18,561 nt of DNA from an uncultured Sutterella sp. (GCA_905206345.1 CAJLGW010000034.1:1-18561), one strand, 5' to 3'. Positions 1 through 8,166 are shown, numbered from the stretch's first letter. Notes: a model not told the origin generated them from the letters alone. A program made the numbers and translations.

Positions 1-66
1 GGCAAAGACAGTGGAAGACGCCACAAGGGCCGTCAAAGCGATACAAGAGATTTTTGAGAACTTCAT
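1..66 (-). CDS. Partial gene for an exported protein (signal peptide only)
   Basis: The minus strand reads from an ATG at 66 to the window edge as 22 codons without a stop. The peptide starts MKFSKIS, continues with a hydrophobic stretch (CIALTALVA) and ends in SSTVFA, a classical Sec signal peptide with a V-F-A signal peptidase I site. A strong ribosome binding site (GAGGAA) lies about 5 bases before the ATG (around 71-76 on the plus strand). The mature protein lies outside the window, so its function cannot be named. Because the gene diverges from a conjugative-element module it may belong to that element (periplasmic or pilus-assembly proteins are common there), but this is inference. Confidence is good for a real gene start and nil for its product. 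Confidence 0.7.
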   Translation of the reverse strand, partial: MKFSKISCIALTALVASSTVFA

Positions 67-94
67 ATTTTCCTCAAATGAATTAATCAAAGTC

Positions 95-134
95 CAAAAG
101 CAAAATCACAGTTGGAAAACGGCTTTTGCTTTTG
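95..134. repeat. 11-bp perfect inverted repeat in the divergent intergenic region
   Basis: CAAAAGCAAAA (95-105) and its exact complement TTTTGCTTTTG (124-134) are separated by 18 bases. The pairing can be extended outward with one bulge (GTCC at 92-95 against GGAC at 137-140). It lies about 30 bases upstream of the partial exported-protein gene. It could be a leader hairpin of that transcript or a palindromic protein site; no U-run follows on either strand, so a standard terminator is less likely. The rest of 67-426 shows no convincing gene: two opposed 63-codon frames (83-274 and 160-351) lack ribosome binding sites and recognisable content. A smaller set of related words, AGTAAC (333-338), AGTTAC (350-355) and GTAACT (371-376), sits upstream of the promoter at 427. 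Confidence 0.5.
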
Positions 135-426
135 AAGGACGCACTTTGCCTGAGAGCAAATGAGGAAAACAAGACTAGGGTTTGTGATGAGAATTGCTCG
201 TGATTTAGGCAAAAGACGCAGACTTTTCCCATTTTTGCCACCAAACGATGGACAGACACAGAGTTACGTGGCAAAAGTGGAAAATTGGCAATTGCGAGAA
301 GGTTTGATTTTTGTCAAAGGGGATGAAAATTTAGTAACGGCTCAATTTTAGTTACTCTGTTTACACTTTTGTAACTGATGAAAAATGCAAGAAAAACAAA
401 CGATTGCATATAAGTTTTAGTCGATT

Positions 427-454
427 TTGCGTTTTTATTGTCAAAAGATACAAT
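427..454 (+). promoter_or_regulatory. Sigma-70-like promoter of the conjugation-type operon
   Basis: TTGCGT (427-432) and TACAAT (449-454) form a -35/-10 pair with a 16-base spacer. Transcription would begin near 461, about 25 bases before the ATG at 487. It faces the four coupled genes at 487-5887, which have no other obvious promoter between them. The assignment is by consensus only. Confidence 0.5.
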
Positions 455-486
455 TTTTGCCTTTTGAAAACGAGAAATAAAACCCT

Positions 487-1581
487 ATGAACACATCGAC
501 TCATAACTTATGCGCAATCGCACAATATTTGAAGACTAAATACCAACCTCATCAGGTGAAATTTCGTAAAAAGGAAGTCCATAGTGTTTTCGACCTTAGA
601 GAAGAAGATTTCAAGTATTTACTGACTCTGTTGATGCTTGTTCGTAAGCCTCTTTATGGCTTAAGTCTCATGCCAATTGCCAATACCGATGAAATATGGA
701 GCAGGTGGTTAATTAATGATTTATGCCGGTTAATCAATAATGAAAATGGGCACAAGAAGATTTTGCCGATGTTGCGCAAGGAACAATATCTTTTAATGAA
801 TGAAGACTTTGACGGTAAGGCCTTACAAACCCTTCCAGTAGAAAAACAAATCATTTACGCAGACATCTGTCTTAAAACATTAATGAACCGAGCGGACTGG
901 ACGGCTTATGGCTGGTGTTCTCACTACAGCCGATTTAGTAAAGCTTGGCGCAATTCAGACATGACCAATGATCGATCGGAATGGTTACGCATTTTGGAAC
1001 TGGATTGCCCCTCAGCATTACTGGCCATGATGGCAGATAAAAGTGAGGGGACGATTGAAATGCTGAGAGCTGAACTTTTAGATACTGAAAAGTTGAGTCA
1101 AAAGCGAGACTGTGGCCCTCAATATAAATTATTGAAAAGAAGTCGGAAAGCTTGTTTTTTTGTCTTTAAGGCAACCTTGATTTTTAATTACTGTCGCTCT
1201 TTAGGATTCTCTTCGGTTGCCGCTTACTGTTGGGCAATTCGCGAGGTGAAGGATATCCCCGGTTTCGTCAATTTAGTGCCGGATGATTTTTGGTTAGAAA
1301 TCAATGTGTTTTATTGGCTTCGTGCCAATGGCGCCTTTGAGGGATTATCTGAAAATGAGAAAAAGTGTTTAGTTGAAAAATTTCCTCAAAGACTTCGTTC
1401 TTATTGCGATGGGAGCCAAAAAGAGAAGTTACCCAAATTCTCACTACGCCACCTGAGTTTTATTGTTATGCCCAATATGGAACCCGATTTGAAACGCCTC
1501 ATTGTGCGACTTAATGAGTCGCTTGCGAATGAAAAGCCACTGTTACCGATTTTTCATGACTACTTCCGTGGAGTTCTATAG
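487..1581 (+). CDS. Unrecognised 364-aa protein, first gene of the TraI-TraD operon
   Basis: I do not recognise the family. The 364-residue protein has no signal peptide or clear membrane segment, is rich in aromatic and basic residues (for example KFRKKEVH near residue 25 and LLKRSRKACFF near 218) and contains scattered cysteines without a clear zinc-binding spacing. It looks cytoplasmic and mostly helical. It is first in the operon, 33 bases after the -10 of the promoter at 427-454. Its TAG stop shares its last base with the GTG start of the TraI homologue, so the two are probably translationally coupled and work together. A DNA-processing accessory or relaxosome partner is a reasonable guess from context only. 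The ribosome binding site before the ATG is weak (a GAG about 12 bases upstream). Confidence 0.75.
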   Translation: MNTSTHNLCAIAQYLKTKYQPHQVKFRKKEVHSVFDLREEDFKYLLTLLMLVRKPLYGLSLMPIANTDEIWSRWLINDLCRLINNENGHKKILPMLRKEQYLLMNEDFDGKALQTLPVEKQIIYADICLKTLMNRADWTAYGWCSHYSRFSKAWRNSDMTNDRSEWLRILELDCPSALLAMMADKSEGTIEMLRAELLDTEKLSQKRDCGPQYKLLKRSRKACFFVFKATLIFNYCRSLGFSSVAAYCWAIREVKDIPGFVNLVPDDFWLEINVFYWLRANGAFEGLSENEKKCLVEKFPQRLRSYCDGSQKEKLPKFSLRHLSFIVMPNMEPDLKRLIVRLNESLANEKPLLPIFHDYFRGVL

Positions 1582-3386
1582 TGAATTGGATGAAGCGGTT
1601 AGAAAACGCATTGAAAACAAAGTTGCCCAAAGGGGAGTCATCGATTACTTCGGATGGCTGTCGGTTGTCTGCCTACCTACAGCCAATTGACCCCGATGAA
1701 CAATTGTCGCTCAAGAAGGCTGAGATTGAGCGACTCCAAATTGCATGGTCAGATGAAAAGACGTGGGAGGCATTGATTGTTCCGGCGCTTCGTAACTTAT
1801 CTAAGGTTGTTCAGCGATTGCCCGTGACGGCTGACGGTGTTTTTTCTGAACCTGACGGAATGTTTTTGGCTTCTATTAAAAGTGCCACCTATGCCGTTGA
1901 AGTGATGGAAGGAACGGTGCAACTTGAACGCAATATCATGGCGCAGGAATTGCTTCAGACGCGGCTTAAAGGAGCGGCGTTATTGGCAGCACTGTGTTCA
2001 TTTGTGAAAGTGCTTGTCAACGAAATGGAAATAAAACGACCCTTCATGAAAACACATCCATTTTTTGAAATGGATGAGGCGCATTTTGTTGAAAACCTTC
2101 ACTTTAATCCTTTGGCACAAACCTATTACGAGTGGGTGAAAGAGGCGTTAAAGAAAGACCAAGATTTGGAATTGTGTCTTAATTGGCGAGAGGCTCGCTA
2201 CCGTCCGGTGAACGCTAAACGCACGAATCTCCAATTATTTGTGGCAAGGATGATTCTTCCTAGCCAAACACTCGCTTGGTTAGGTAATGCGGGTTACGCT
2301 CCTTTGCTTGAACTGATGAGAGCATTAAGCGCCACGGAGTCCGCAGATTTTGATCCATCATCCGTCATCTATGCAAGAGACTTAGGCGTGTATCGAGCTT
2401 GTCAATTGGAGCGGGAACGATTAGGCGCGAAGTTGGGAAGAGTCTTAAAGCCCTACGGATGGCAAGAAACATTAATTCGTTGCTTACGTGCCCGTGTTTG
2501 GCAAGATTGGACCATAAATGCAAAAGAAAGCCCTTTGCGTCGAGGAGGAGATGGTCTGTTTCTATTTTGGCCGGATGTGTGCGACGTTTTGGTTAAAGAT
2601 TTAAAAGATCAAGGACTTAATGATTTGCCTGATGATCCTAATCTTTGGGCAGGACTGTTGCTTGATGCCGGTATCACCTTGCCGTCTCGTCGCGGTACGG
2701 CCACGGCGATGATTGCTGTAACGCCAAATGCCAAACCCAGAGAAGCAGTGAAATTGGCTGATGAAAAGTTCTTTACCGTGGGACAAATTGATCCAAAGAA
2801 AACGAAACGCGCTTTTGAGTGTGAAGATTTGAGTCTTGCGCAAGAGGTGGGTCTTAGTCGATTAACGCGAGAAGTGATTGAACATTCTCAAAAAGCTTTT
2901 GAGAGTCATATTCCACAAGTGGTTGAAAAGCCCTCTATGATCGATTGGCGTCTTGAAATCGATTGTCAGCTGAAAGAAACACAAGAAAAACTTTTGGCGT
3001 TTGCAACACTACTGACTCGTCTTGGTGAAGAAGTCAGTGATTTTATTGTCGATGAAGGGATTTTACTGCCCTCCGGTTTGTTAGAGCGAGATGAGGGAAT
3101 CGGATCGGCGTCACTTTTTATCGCCAATTTGGAAAGCGAAGGTTATTTGCATCGAAATGACGAGGGTAGTGTTCTCTTTGCAAAATATCCGAAAGACAAT
3201 GGCGATATTGAGACAGCACCCATCTTGCTTCCAACGATTCTGAGTATTCGTTTTAAAGGGAACGGCACACAAGAAAAGATCGATTTTGATCGGTTGTTTA
3301 GCTATTTAAAAGGACGAAAGCGTCAAAGCAGTAAAGCCAAAGAAGAAGCTTTTCAGTTAGATCTTTTTAAGGGTGAGAGTGCATGA
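1581..3386 (+). CDS. traI: TraI-like MOBH relaxase homologue (TraI_2/TraI_2_C) lacking the catalytic residues
   Basis: The 601-aa protein has the length and layout of the PFL_4751/TIGR03760-type ICE relaxase TraI. Residues 70-150 align without gaps to the TraI_2 core: VQRLP (77-81) matches VQLLPAS, and PDGMFLAS (91-98) matches the usual PGGxLxH. WREARYRP (202-209) and the C-terminal winged-helix segment DGLFLFWPDVC to LLLDAGITLPS (324-369) match TraI_2_C. However, the HHH cluster after LPAS reads G86-V87-F88, the GGxLxH histidine is A97, and the HD dyad of LLHDxGK reads S140-F141. The frame is intact, so this is not ordinary decay by stop codons. GTG at 1581 is preferred (GTGGAG 7 bases upstream, 1-base overlap with the previous gene); ATG at 1590 is possible. 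The stop overlaps the traD start (ATGA). MOBH proteins nick oriT DNA in conjugation; whether this one does is doubtful. Confidence 0.75.
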   Translation: MNWMKRLENALKTKLPKGESSITSDGCRLSAYLQPIDPDEQLSLKKAEIERLQIAWSDEKTWEALIVPALRNLSKVVQRLPVTADGVFSEPDGMFLASIKSATYAVEVMEGTVQLERNIMAQELLQTRLKGAALLAALCSFVKVLVNEMEIKRPFMKTHPFFEMDEAHFVENLHFNPLAQTYYEWVKEALKKDQDLELCLNWREARYRPVNAKRTNLQLFVARMILPSQTLAWLGNAGYAPLLELMRALSATESADFDPSSVIYARDLGVYRACQLERERLGAKLGRVLKPYGWQETLIRCLRARVWQDWTINAKESPLRRGGDGLFLFWPDVCDVLVKDLKDQGLNDLPDDPNLWAGLLLDAGITLPSRRGTATAMIAVTPNAKPREAVKLADEKFFTVGQIDPKKTKRAFECEDLSLAQEVGLSRLTREVIEHSQKAFESHIPQVVEKPSMIDWRLEIDCQLKETQEKLLAFATLLTRLGEEVSDFIVDEGILLPSGLLERDEGIGSASLFIANLESEGYLHRNDEGSVLFAKYPKDNGDIETAPILLPTILSIRFKGNGTQEKIDFDRLFSYLKGRKRQSSKAKEEAFQLDLFKGESA

Positions 3387-5272
3387 GTGCCGAGAAAACT
3401 TCTCAAACTTTTGAACGATACGAGTCTTGGCGTCCGGCCTACGAATTGGTAGCCGTAGGAGCGTGGCTTTTAAGTTTTACATGGGTGACATGGCTTTATT
3501 TGGGTGGAAAGTTACCTCTGACTTGGTGTGCGATTTTGTGGACGGTCATTGTTTTACTGATTGTGGTGCGGAGCTATCAAGCGACTCGAGTCTTGATTGC
3601 AAGAGCAGCATTGTCAGGTTCTCAATTAACGTTTATCGACTATGAAGAACTTGGTCAAATCATGAAGGGGCATGCAGATGACTTGTGGTTGGGCGTGGGC
3701 TTTCGATGGTGGCCAGAGCATTCTCAAAAACTTTACGAATTGATGAAACTGGATTGGACAAAGTTGCAACTTCATCCTTGGGTTTCTAAGTTATTGTTAG
3801 GCGTTGCCGTTTTACCCGATGAAGCACAAGGGCTTCCGATTATTCATGGGGTGAGTAGTACAGATGAATCGCTATTTCGTCCCCTAAAGAATTTTGAAGG
3901 TGGCTTGTGCTTGTGCGGAACAACGCAGGCTGGGAAAGGGGTTTATTTAAGTCATTTGGTTGCTCAAGCGATTAGCCGAGGAGATGTTGTGATTGTGATC
4001 GACCCGAAGCACTCCTCTCGATTAAAAGACAACGTTCTCCATGCTTGTCGAGCGAGTAACCGATTGGATCCTTTGACTTTCCATCCCGCATTTCCAGATG
4101 TCGGGATTCGATTGGACCCAATGCATACCTTTACCAATGCAACGGAAATTGCCTCTCGCATTCGACAAGCGTTTCCGCCGAACATGGATGAGAGCTTTGC
4201 CAACTTTGCTTGGATGGCCGTGAATGCTATTGCTCAAGGGTTGATTGCTTTGGAAATACGCCCAACGTTGCCCTTAATTGCAAAACACGTTCGATTAGGG
4301 ATTTATGATTTGTTAGAACCCTTGTTAGAGCGCCATGTTGAGAAGTATGCAAGAGCCAATTGGGAAGAAGATGCAGGAGAATTGTTAGCCAATGCCGGTT
4401 GGGCACCCAGCCCTGCAGTCACTCAACGCTTAATGCTGTTGGTCGCTTTTTATGAAAAAGAACTTCATTTTGTGAAAACCGATCCTGCAATTGACGGTTT
4501 AGTTGAAGTCTTTCGCCATAACCGAGAGCATTACTCAAAAATTACCGCGTCATTGCTACCAGTGCTGTCAATGCTGACAACAGGAAAGTTGGCCGATAGT
4601 TTGTCACCCTCAGTGACAGATGTGCACGATACCCGTCCCGTTATGAACTTAGAGAAAGTTATTAACGGGCGACATGTTTTGTACATTGGTTTGGACTCCA
4701 TGCCTAATCCCACGGTTGCCTCAACATTAGCAGGGATTTGGTTAGCCGACTTAGCTAACATCGCAGGCCGTCGCTATAACATGGGGCTATCAGGCGGCAA
4801 AGCCCCTCGAATCAGTTTGTTCGTTGATGAGGTTTCAAACGTCATTAATGTTCCGTTAATTGAAATACTCAACAAGGGTGCTGAGTCAGGTATTCATACA
4901 ACGTGTGCAATGCAGACGATTGCTGACTTGGCTCACCGTATGGGAAGTGTTGAGGCGGCTCACGTTGTTTTAGGCAACTTGAATAATTTGATTGCCTTGA
5001 GAACCAAGGATCGAATGACGCAAGACTTTGTTGTGGCAACGTTAGGTAAAACTTATATTGCTAATCAAACCTTATCGGTTTCGTCTCGTGCTTCAACGAA
5101 CTTAAATCCGGATTACACCGGTGGTGTTGCTCGTCAGATGTCTACAAATTTAGAAGCATTATTTCCCGCAGAGTTTTTAGGTCGACTGCCTAATTGTGAA
5201 GCCATTGTTCAAGTATCTGCTGGGTACTTATATAAAACGCGTTGTCCGATTTTGGTCGCAAAGAAGGGGTAG
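3383..5272 (+). CDS. traD: Conjugative coupling ATPase TraD (SXT/PFGI type) with altered Walker A
   Basis: This 629-aa protein is a type IV coupling protein, which links the DNA-relaxase complex to the mating-pore secretion system at the inner membrane. Two N-terminal membrane helices (about 22-40 and 46-63) precede the motor domain. The P-loop is GTTQAGKG (179-186), followed by DVVIVIDPKH (201-210), typical of the TIGR03743 TraD group. Walker B is ISLFVDEVSNV (477-487, D482-E483), and AMQTIADL (509-516) supplies the conserved glutamine. The P-loop ends in GK-G instead of GK-T or GK-S, so the Mg-coordinating hydroxyl is missing. ATG at 3383 overlaps the traI stop and has GGGTGAGAG just upstream. 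Family assignment is firm; whether the ATPase is active is open. Confidence 0.9.
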   Translation: MSAEKTSQTFERYESWRPAYELVAVGAWLLSFTWVTWLYLGGKLPLTWCAILWTVIVLLIVVRSYQATRVLIARAALSGSQLTFIDYEELGQIMKGHADDLWLGVGFRWWPEHSQKLYELMKLDWTKLQLHPWVSKLLLGVAVLPDEAQGLPIIHGVSSTDESLFRPLKNFEGGLCLCGTTQAGKGVYLSHLVAQAISRGDVVIVIDPKHSSRLKDNVLHACRASNRLDPLTFHPAFPDVGIRLDPMHTFTNATEIASRIRQAFPPNMDESFANFAWMAVNAIAQGLIALEIRPTLPLIAKHVRLGIYDLLEPLLERHVEKYARANWEEDAGELLANAGWAPSPAVTQRLMLLVAFYEKELHFVKTDPAIDGLVEVFRHNREHYSKITASLLPVLSMLTTGKLADSLSPSVTDVHDTRPVMNLEKVINGRHVLYIGLDSMPNPTVASTLAGIWLADLANIAGRRYNMGLSGGKAPRISLFVDEVSNVINVPLIEILNKGAESGIHTTCAMQTIADLAHRMGSVEAAHVVLGNLNNLIALRTKDRMTQDFVVATLGKTYIANQTLSVSSRASTNLNPDYTGGVARQMSTNLEALFPAEFLGRLPNCEAIVQVSAGYLYKTRCPILVAKKG

Positions 5273-5275
5273 TCG

Positions 5276-5887
5276 ATGGCAAGAGTATTCTGGATAGTGT
5301 TGATCGTTGGCGTTACCGTTTCGCTGATTTGGTGGCCGGGGATGAGAAACGAAGCTTATATTTTTGCTTTGATTGAAAAAGAACGTTTGTGGCAGGTACA
5401 AAACCTTGGGTTTGATTTGATTCAGACGATTGATTGGGGAATGAAAAGTATCCAAGCCGGATGGGTAAATCCGATACCGCACGGAATCGAGAGTTCAATT
5501 TTTACAACAATTGGAATGGCAGAATATGAGACCGTTGCGGCTACAGAGCGAATGGGCGAGACGCCTTACTTCCAAGCGTTTTTTGCTTTACTAGTTTTAG
5601 CATTGGGGAGATTGTGTACCACGGTTATGTTGAGCGTGTTGTTGCTTCCGATATTGGGGGCGTGTTGGATTGACGGATTGACGCAACGAGAAGTGCGTTT
5701 AGCAAAATTTAAAAATCCGGAAAGTTTTCATTTTCGGGTCGCTTGGGTTTTGATGTTTGCTTTACTTGAACTGATGATTTTGTTGAGCTTGATGCCGATT
5801 TGGATTCATCCAATGTGGATTTTGGTGTGTGTAGGTCTATTGGGGCTTGTAGCTTTTGTTCTAGCTTTGAATCTTTATAAGAATTAA
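5276..5887 (+). CDS. DUF4400/TIGR03747-like conjugative-element membrane protein
   Basis: This 203-aa inner-membrane protein has four predicted hydrophobic helices: about 4-20, 100-127, 155-175 and 178-200. Between helices two and three lies the family signature: an L-P-x-L-G-x-x-W-I-D-G-L-T-Q-R-E-V-R core (124-141) followed by a KNPESFHFRVAW segment (146-157). This is the DGLxxRxxR motif of DUF4400 proteins found next to TraD in SXT/R391 and PFGI-1-like elements (TIGR03747). Its biochemical role is unknown; an accessory of the coupling complex is likely from the constant neighbourhood. The ATG follows the traD stop by 3 bases with GAAGGGG inside the end of traD. It is the last gene of the run; the yicC promoter begins about 20 bases downstream. 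Confidence 0.8.
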   Translation: MARVFWIVLIVGVTVSLIWWPGMRNEAYIFALIEKERLWQVQNLGFDLIQTIDWGMKSIQAGWVNPIPHGIESSIFTTIGMAEYETVAATERMGETPYFQAFFALLVLALGRLCTTVMLSVLLLPILGACWIDGLTQREVRLAKFKNPESFHFRVAWVLMFALLELMILLSLMPIWIHPMWILVCVGLLGLVAFVLALNLYKN

Positions 5888-5906
5888 AGGGATTTTTAGA
5901 GGTATT

Positions 5907-5915
5907 TGTTAAAAT
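5907..5915 (+). promoter_or_regulatory. Candidate extended -10 promoter for yicC
   Basis: TGTTAAAAT fits an extended -10 (TGn plus TAAAAT at 5910-5915), with a likely start near 5922 and 36 untranslated bases before the yicC GTG. No good -35 is seen around 5887-5892, which extended -10 promoters tolerate. Its position directly after the conjugation-type genes suggests yicC is transcribed on its own. Confidence 0.4.
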
Positions 5916-5957
5916 GGCTCCTATCGGAATTTGTTACTAAGCTAAAGAGGATTTGTT

Positions 5958-6854
5958 GTGGCTGTTTACAGTATGACGGGCTTTGCTCACTGCCAAGTGC
6001 AAACGCTTTTAGGTTTCTTAAACATTGAAATGAAAGCGGTAAATTCTCGCTTTTTGGAAATTACTTGTCGTCTTCCTGATGAATTGAAAGCTTGGGAAGG
6101 GGACATTCGCACGTTGATTACCTCGAATGTTAAGCGCGGTAAGGTGGATTGCCGTTTAAGTTGGGTGGGCGACGTTAAAGTAACGAAAACGCTTGATCAA
6201 GAAGCGTTACAAAGTCTTTTGGTTCTTCAGAAAGATGTTTTATCTTTGCAACCCACTGCAATTCCTCTTACGGTTGAGAGTATTTTGAATTATCCAGGGT
6301 TGTTGAAACCTCAAACGATTGATACAGAACTTTTGAAATCAGAAGTGATGAACGGTTTGAGTGAAGCTTTAGCCATTTTTAATGCTTCACGTGAACGTGA
6401 AGGCGCGGCCTTAGCGAAAGTAATTACGAGCTATTGTGATCAAATTCAAGAAATTGTTGAGACACTTCGACCTAAGCTTCCTTTAATGCTAGATAATCTT
6501 CAAACAAAACTTGAACAACGTTTGTCAGAATCGTTAGAGAAGGTTTTATCATCTAAGAGTGAGTTAACATCCGAGGAAGTGAGAGATCGTATTCGTCAAG
6601 AAGTTTTGCTTTATGCCATCAAGATGGATGTTGATGAGGAGATGAATCGTCTACTTACTCATGTTGTCGAAGTGAAGAGAGTTCTTGTTTCTGGTAATGA
6701 AGTAGGTAAGAAACTTGATTTTATGATGCAGGAACTTAACCGTGAGGCTAACACTTTGGGTAGTAAGGCAGTGGCGATTGATATGACGCGGACATCGTTA
6801 GGGTTAAAAATTGTAATTGAAAAAATGCGTGAGCAAGTGCAAAATTTGCAGTAA
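5958..6854 (+). CDS. yicC: YicC/YloC family endoribonuclease
   Basis: The 298-aa protein matches the YicC family over its whole length (family about 290 aa). It opens with YSMTGFA (4-10), has the NSRFLEI segment (about 29-35), and closes with the strongly conserved KLDFMMQELNREANTLGSKA block (about 252-271) and an MREQVQNLQ tail. YicC is a cytoplasmic RNase implicated in turnover of small RNAs such as RyhB in E. coli and in stationary-phase fitness. The GTG start at 5958 is supported by AGAGG 7 bases upstream. In many proteobacteria gmk (guanylate kinase) follows directly; here an IS630 element follows instead. This is the only clear core gene between the conjugation module and the accessory zone. 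Confidence 0.95.
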   Translation: MAVYSMTGFAHCQVQTLLGFLNIEMKAVNSRFLEITCRLPDELKAWEGDIRTLITSNVKRGKVDCRLSWVGDVKVTKTLDQEALQSLLVLQKDVLSLQPTAIPLTVESILNYPGLLKPQTIDTELLKSEVMNGLSEALAIFNASREREGAALAKVITSYCDQIQEIVETLRPKLPLMLDNLQTKLEQRLSESLEKVLSSKSELTSEEVRDRIRQEVLLYAIKMDVDEEMNRLLTHVVEVKRVLVSGNEVGKKLDFMMQELNREANTLGSKAVAIDMTRTSLGLKIVIEKMREQVQNLQ

Positions 6855-6872
6855 TTCTATGATACTTAAAAT

Positions 6873-6901
6873 GAGTAAAAAGTGATAACAGCACTTTTCT
6901 C
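6873..6901 (+). terminator. Hairpin downstream of yicC, probable weak terminator
   Basis: AAAAGTG (6878-6884) pairs with CACTTTT (6892-6898) around ATAACAG. An outer GAG/CTC (6873-6875 with 6899-6901) extends the stem across a 2-base bulge. It begins 19 bases after the yicC stop. The descending arm supplies a short T-run, and a longer T7 lies at 6915-6921. It fits the end of the yicC transcript, but the stem is weak. Confidence 0.4.
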
Positions 6902-6931
6902 ATGAAAGCCCCTGTTTTTTTATCACTAGTA

Positions 6932-6957
6932 TAGCGTTCGTTAAATAACGCTATTAA
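6932..6957. repeat. Left terminal inverted repeat of the IS630 element
   Basis: This 26-base end matches the reverse complement of 8167-8192 with about five mismatches. It is also self-complementary: ATAGCGTT (6931-6938) pairs with AACGCTAT (6947-6954), so it can fold into a hairpin. Confidence 0.8.
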
Positions 6958-8149
6958 TAAGCTCGTGGACCTCGTCCATTTTCCATTTCCAGCGGAAAGG
7001 AACGGGGTCCTCGTTACATTCTGCCAGCCAACGTTCGATATGGTTGCGAAGCTCGTCCTTTGAGTTGACTCGCAGCCCTCGAAGGCTCATGCGGGCCATC
7101 TTGCTGAAGAAGGCCTCAATCAAATTCAGCCAGAGGCATGCTTGGGCGTAAAAACAAACTGAAAGCGTCCTTTGCGAGTATCCAAGTACGCTCGCGTCTC
7201 GCGCGACGTGTGGATGGTGTGATTGTCGAGCACCATAAATATCACGCACTCTTGAGGATAAACCTCATCAATCAACTTCAGAAAATCGATGAAATCGGCA
7301 CTTTTGTGCCGTTCTCGAATCAGGCTATGCACCTTGCCGGAGATCAGATCGATGCCGGCAAGAAGCGATAAAGTGCCGTGGCGTTTGTATTCGTAGTCGC
7401 GACGAGTGAAGCCCTTGCCGCTTTTTGGGGATCTGTCAGGATGGATGTTGCCTATCGCCTGAATGCCGGGCTTCTCGTCATACGAAACAAATACCGTACC
7501 GTTTGGTTGTGACGAGCTTCCCAGGGTGTCCTTGAAGACGATTTCCATCTCGACGTGCTTGTACAGGAGCAGGACTTCACGGCATTTGGCTGCAAAGTCC
7601 GGATCCTTCTTCTCAAGGTAATAGCGGATACGATGAGGCTTGATTTCATCGCTGTCCAAAATCGACAAAATGGTTGATTTGGACGCTTTCATCAGCTCCA
7701 GTGAACGGTTTTTCGCTCGCATGCTTCCGAACGTATTCAGCAAGCGTATCCGTGGACCAAAGTGCTTGAGTTGGACCATCGGGCAGGTTTTTTGGAGGCG
7801 TATAAGCTAATTCCTTAACCCAAGTTCGAGCCTCGGCACCGATGACGGCGGGCCGACCGTTGCGCTTCAGATCGTCGAGTGCAGTCATCGGGCCGATCTG
7901 AAGTGCTTTGCGAAGCATTCGGGCCACTGCGCTAACGGATAGGCCGACTGAAGCGGCGATTTCCCGTTGCGGTTGCCCATTGGCAGCGGCAAGGAAAACT
8001 TTGGCTCGCTGTACTCGGCGAAGCTCTTCACTTCGAGAGTCGGCTATTTGGTTCAAGCTTTTGCGTTGCTCAGGAGTGAGTTCGAGTCGATTGCTGACTG
8101 TGCGTCCACGCGGCATGGGAGGGTATCCGTAATTAGTAGGTGCCCTCAA
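6941..8149 (-). pseudogene. IS630-family transposase broken into three frames
   Basis: Frame 1 (8149-7646; the better start is the ATG at 8116, MPRGRTVSNRLELTPEQ) carries the helix-turn-helix region (REIAASVGLSVSAVARMLRKA). Frame 2 (7779-7126) carries the first two DDE acids in VSYDEKPGIQAIG and IFMVLDNHTIHT. Frame 3 (7249-6941) carries the final glutamate in WLNLIEAFFSKM. Homology leaves frame 1 near an A5 run (7709-7713), where a +1 shift is needed; some IS630 elements use programmed frameshifting here. The second break, near 7131-7135, is the loss of one base between KHAS and WLNLIE, and no slippery signal is visible. That break makes the gene a pseudogene. Confidence 0.85.
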
Positions 8150-8166
8150 TGTACCGCATAACTCAT

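Noticed and set aside
83..351. Two opposed 63-codon open frames left of the conjugation operon
   Set aside because: Neither has a ribosome binding site or recognisable composition, they overlap on opposite strands, and they cover the inverted repeat and likely promoter region.
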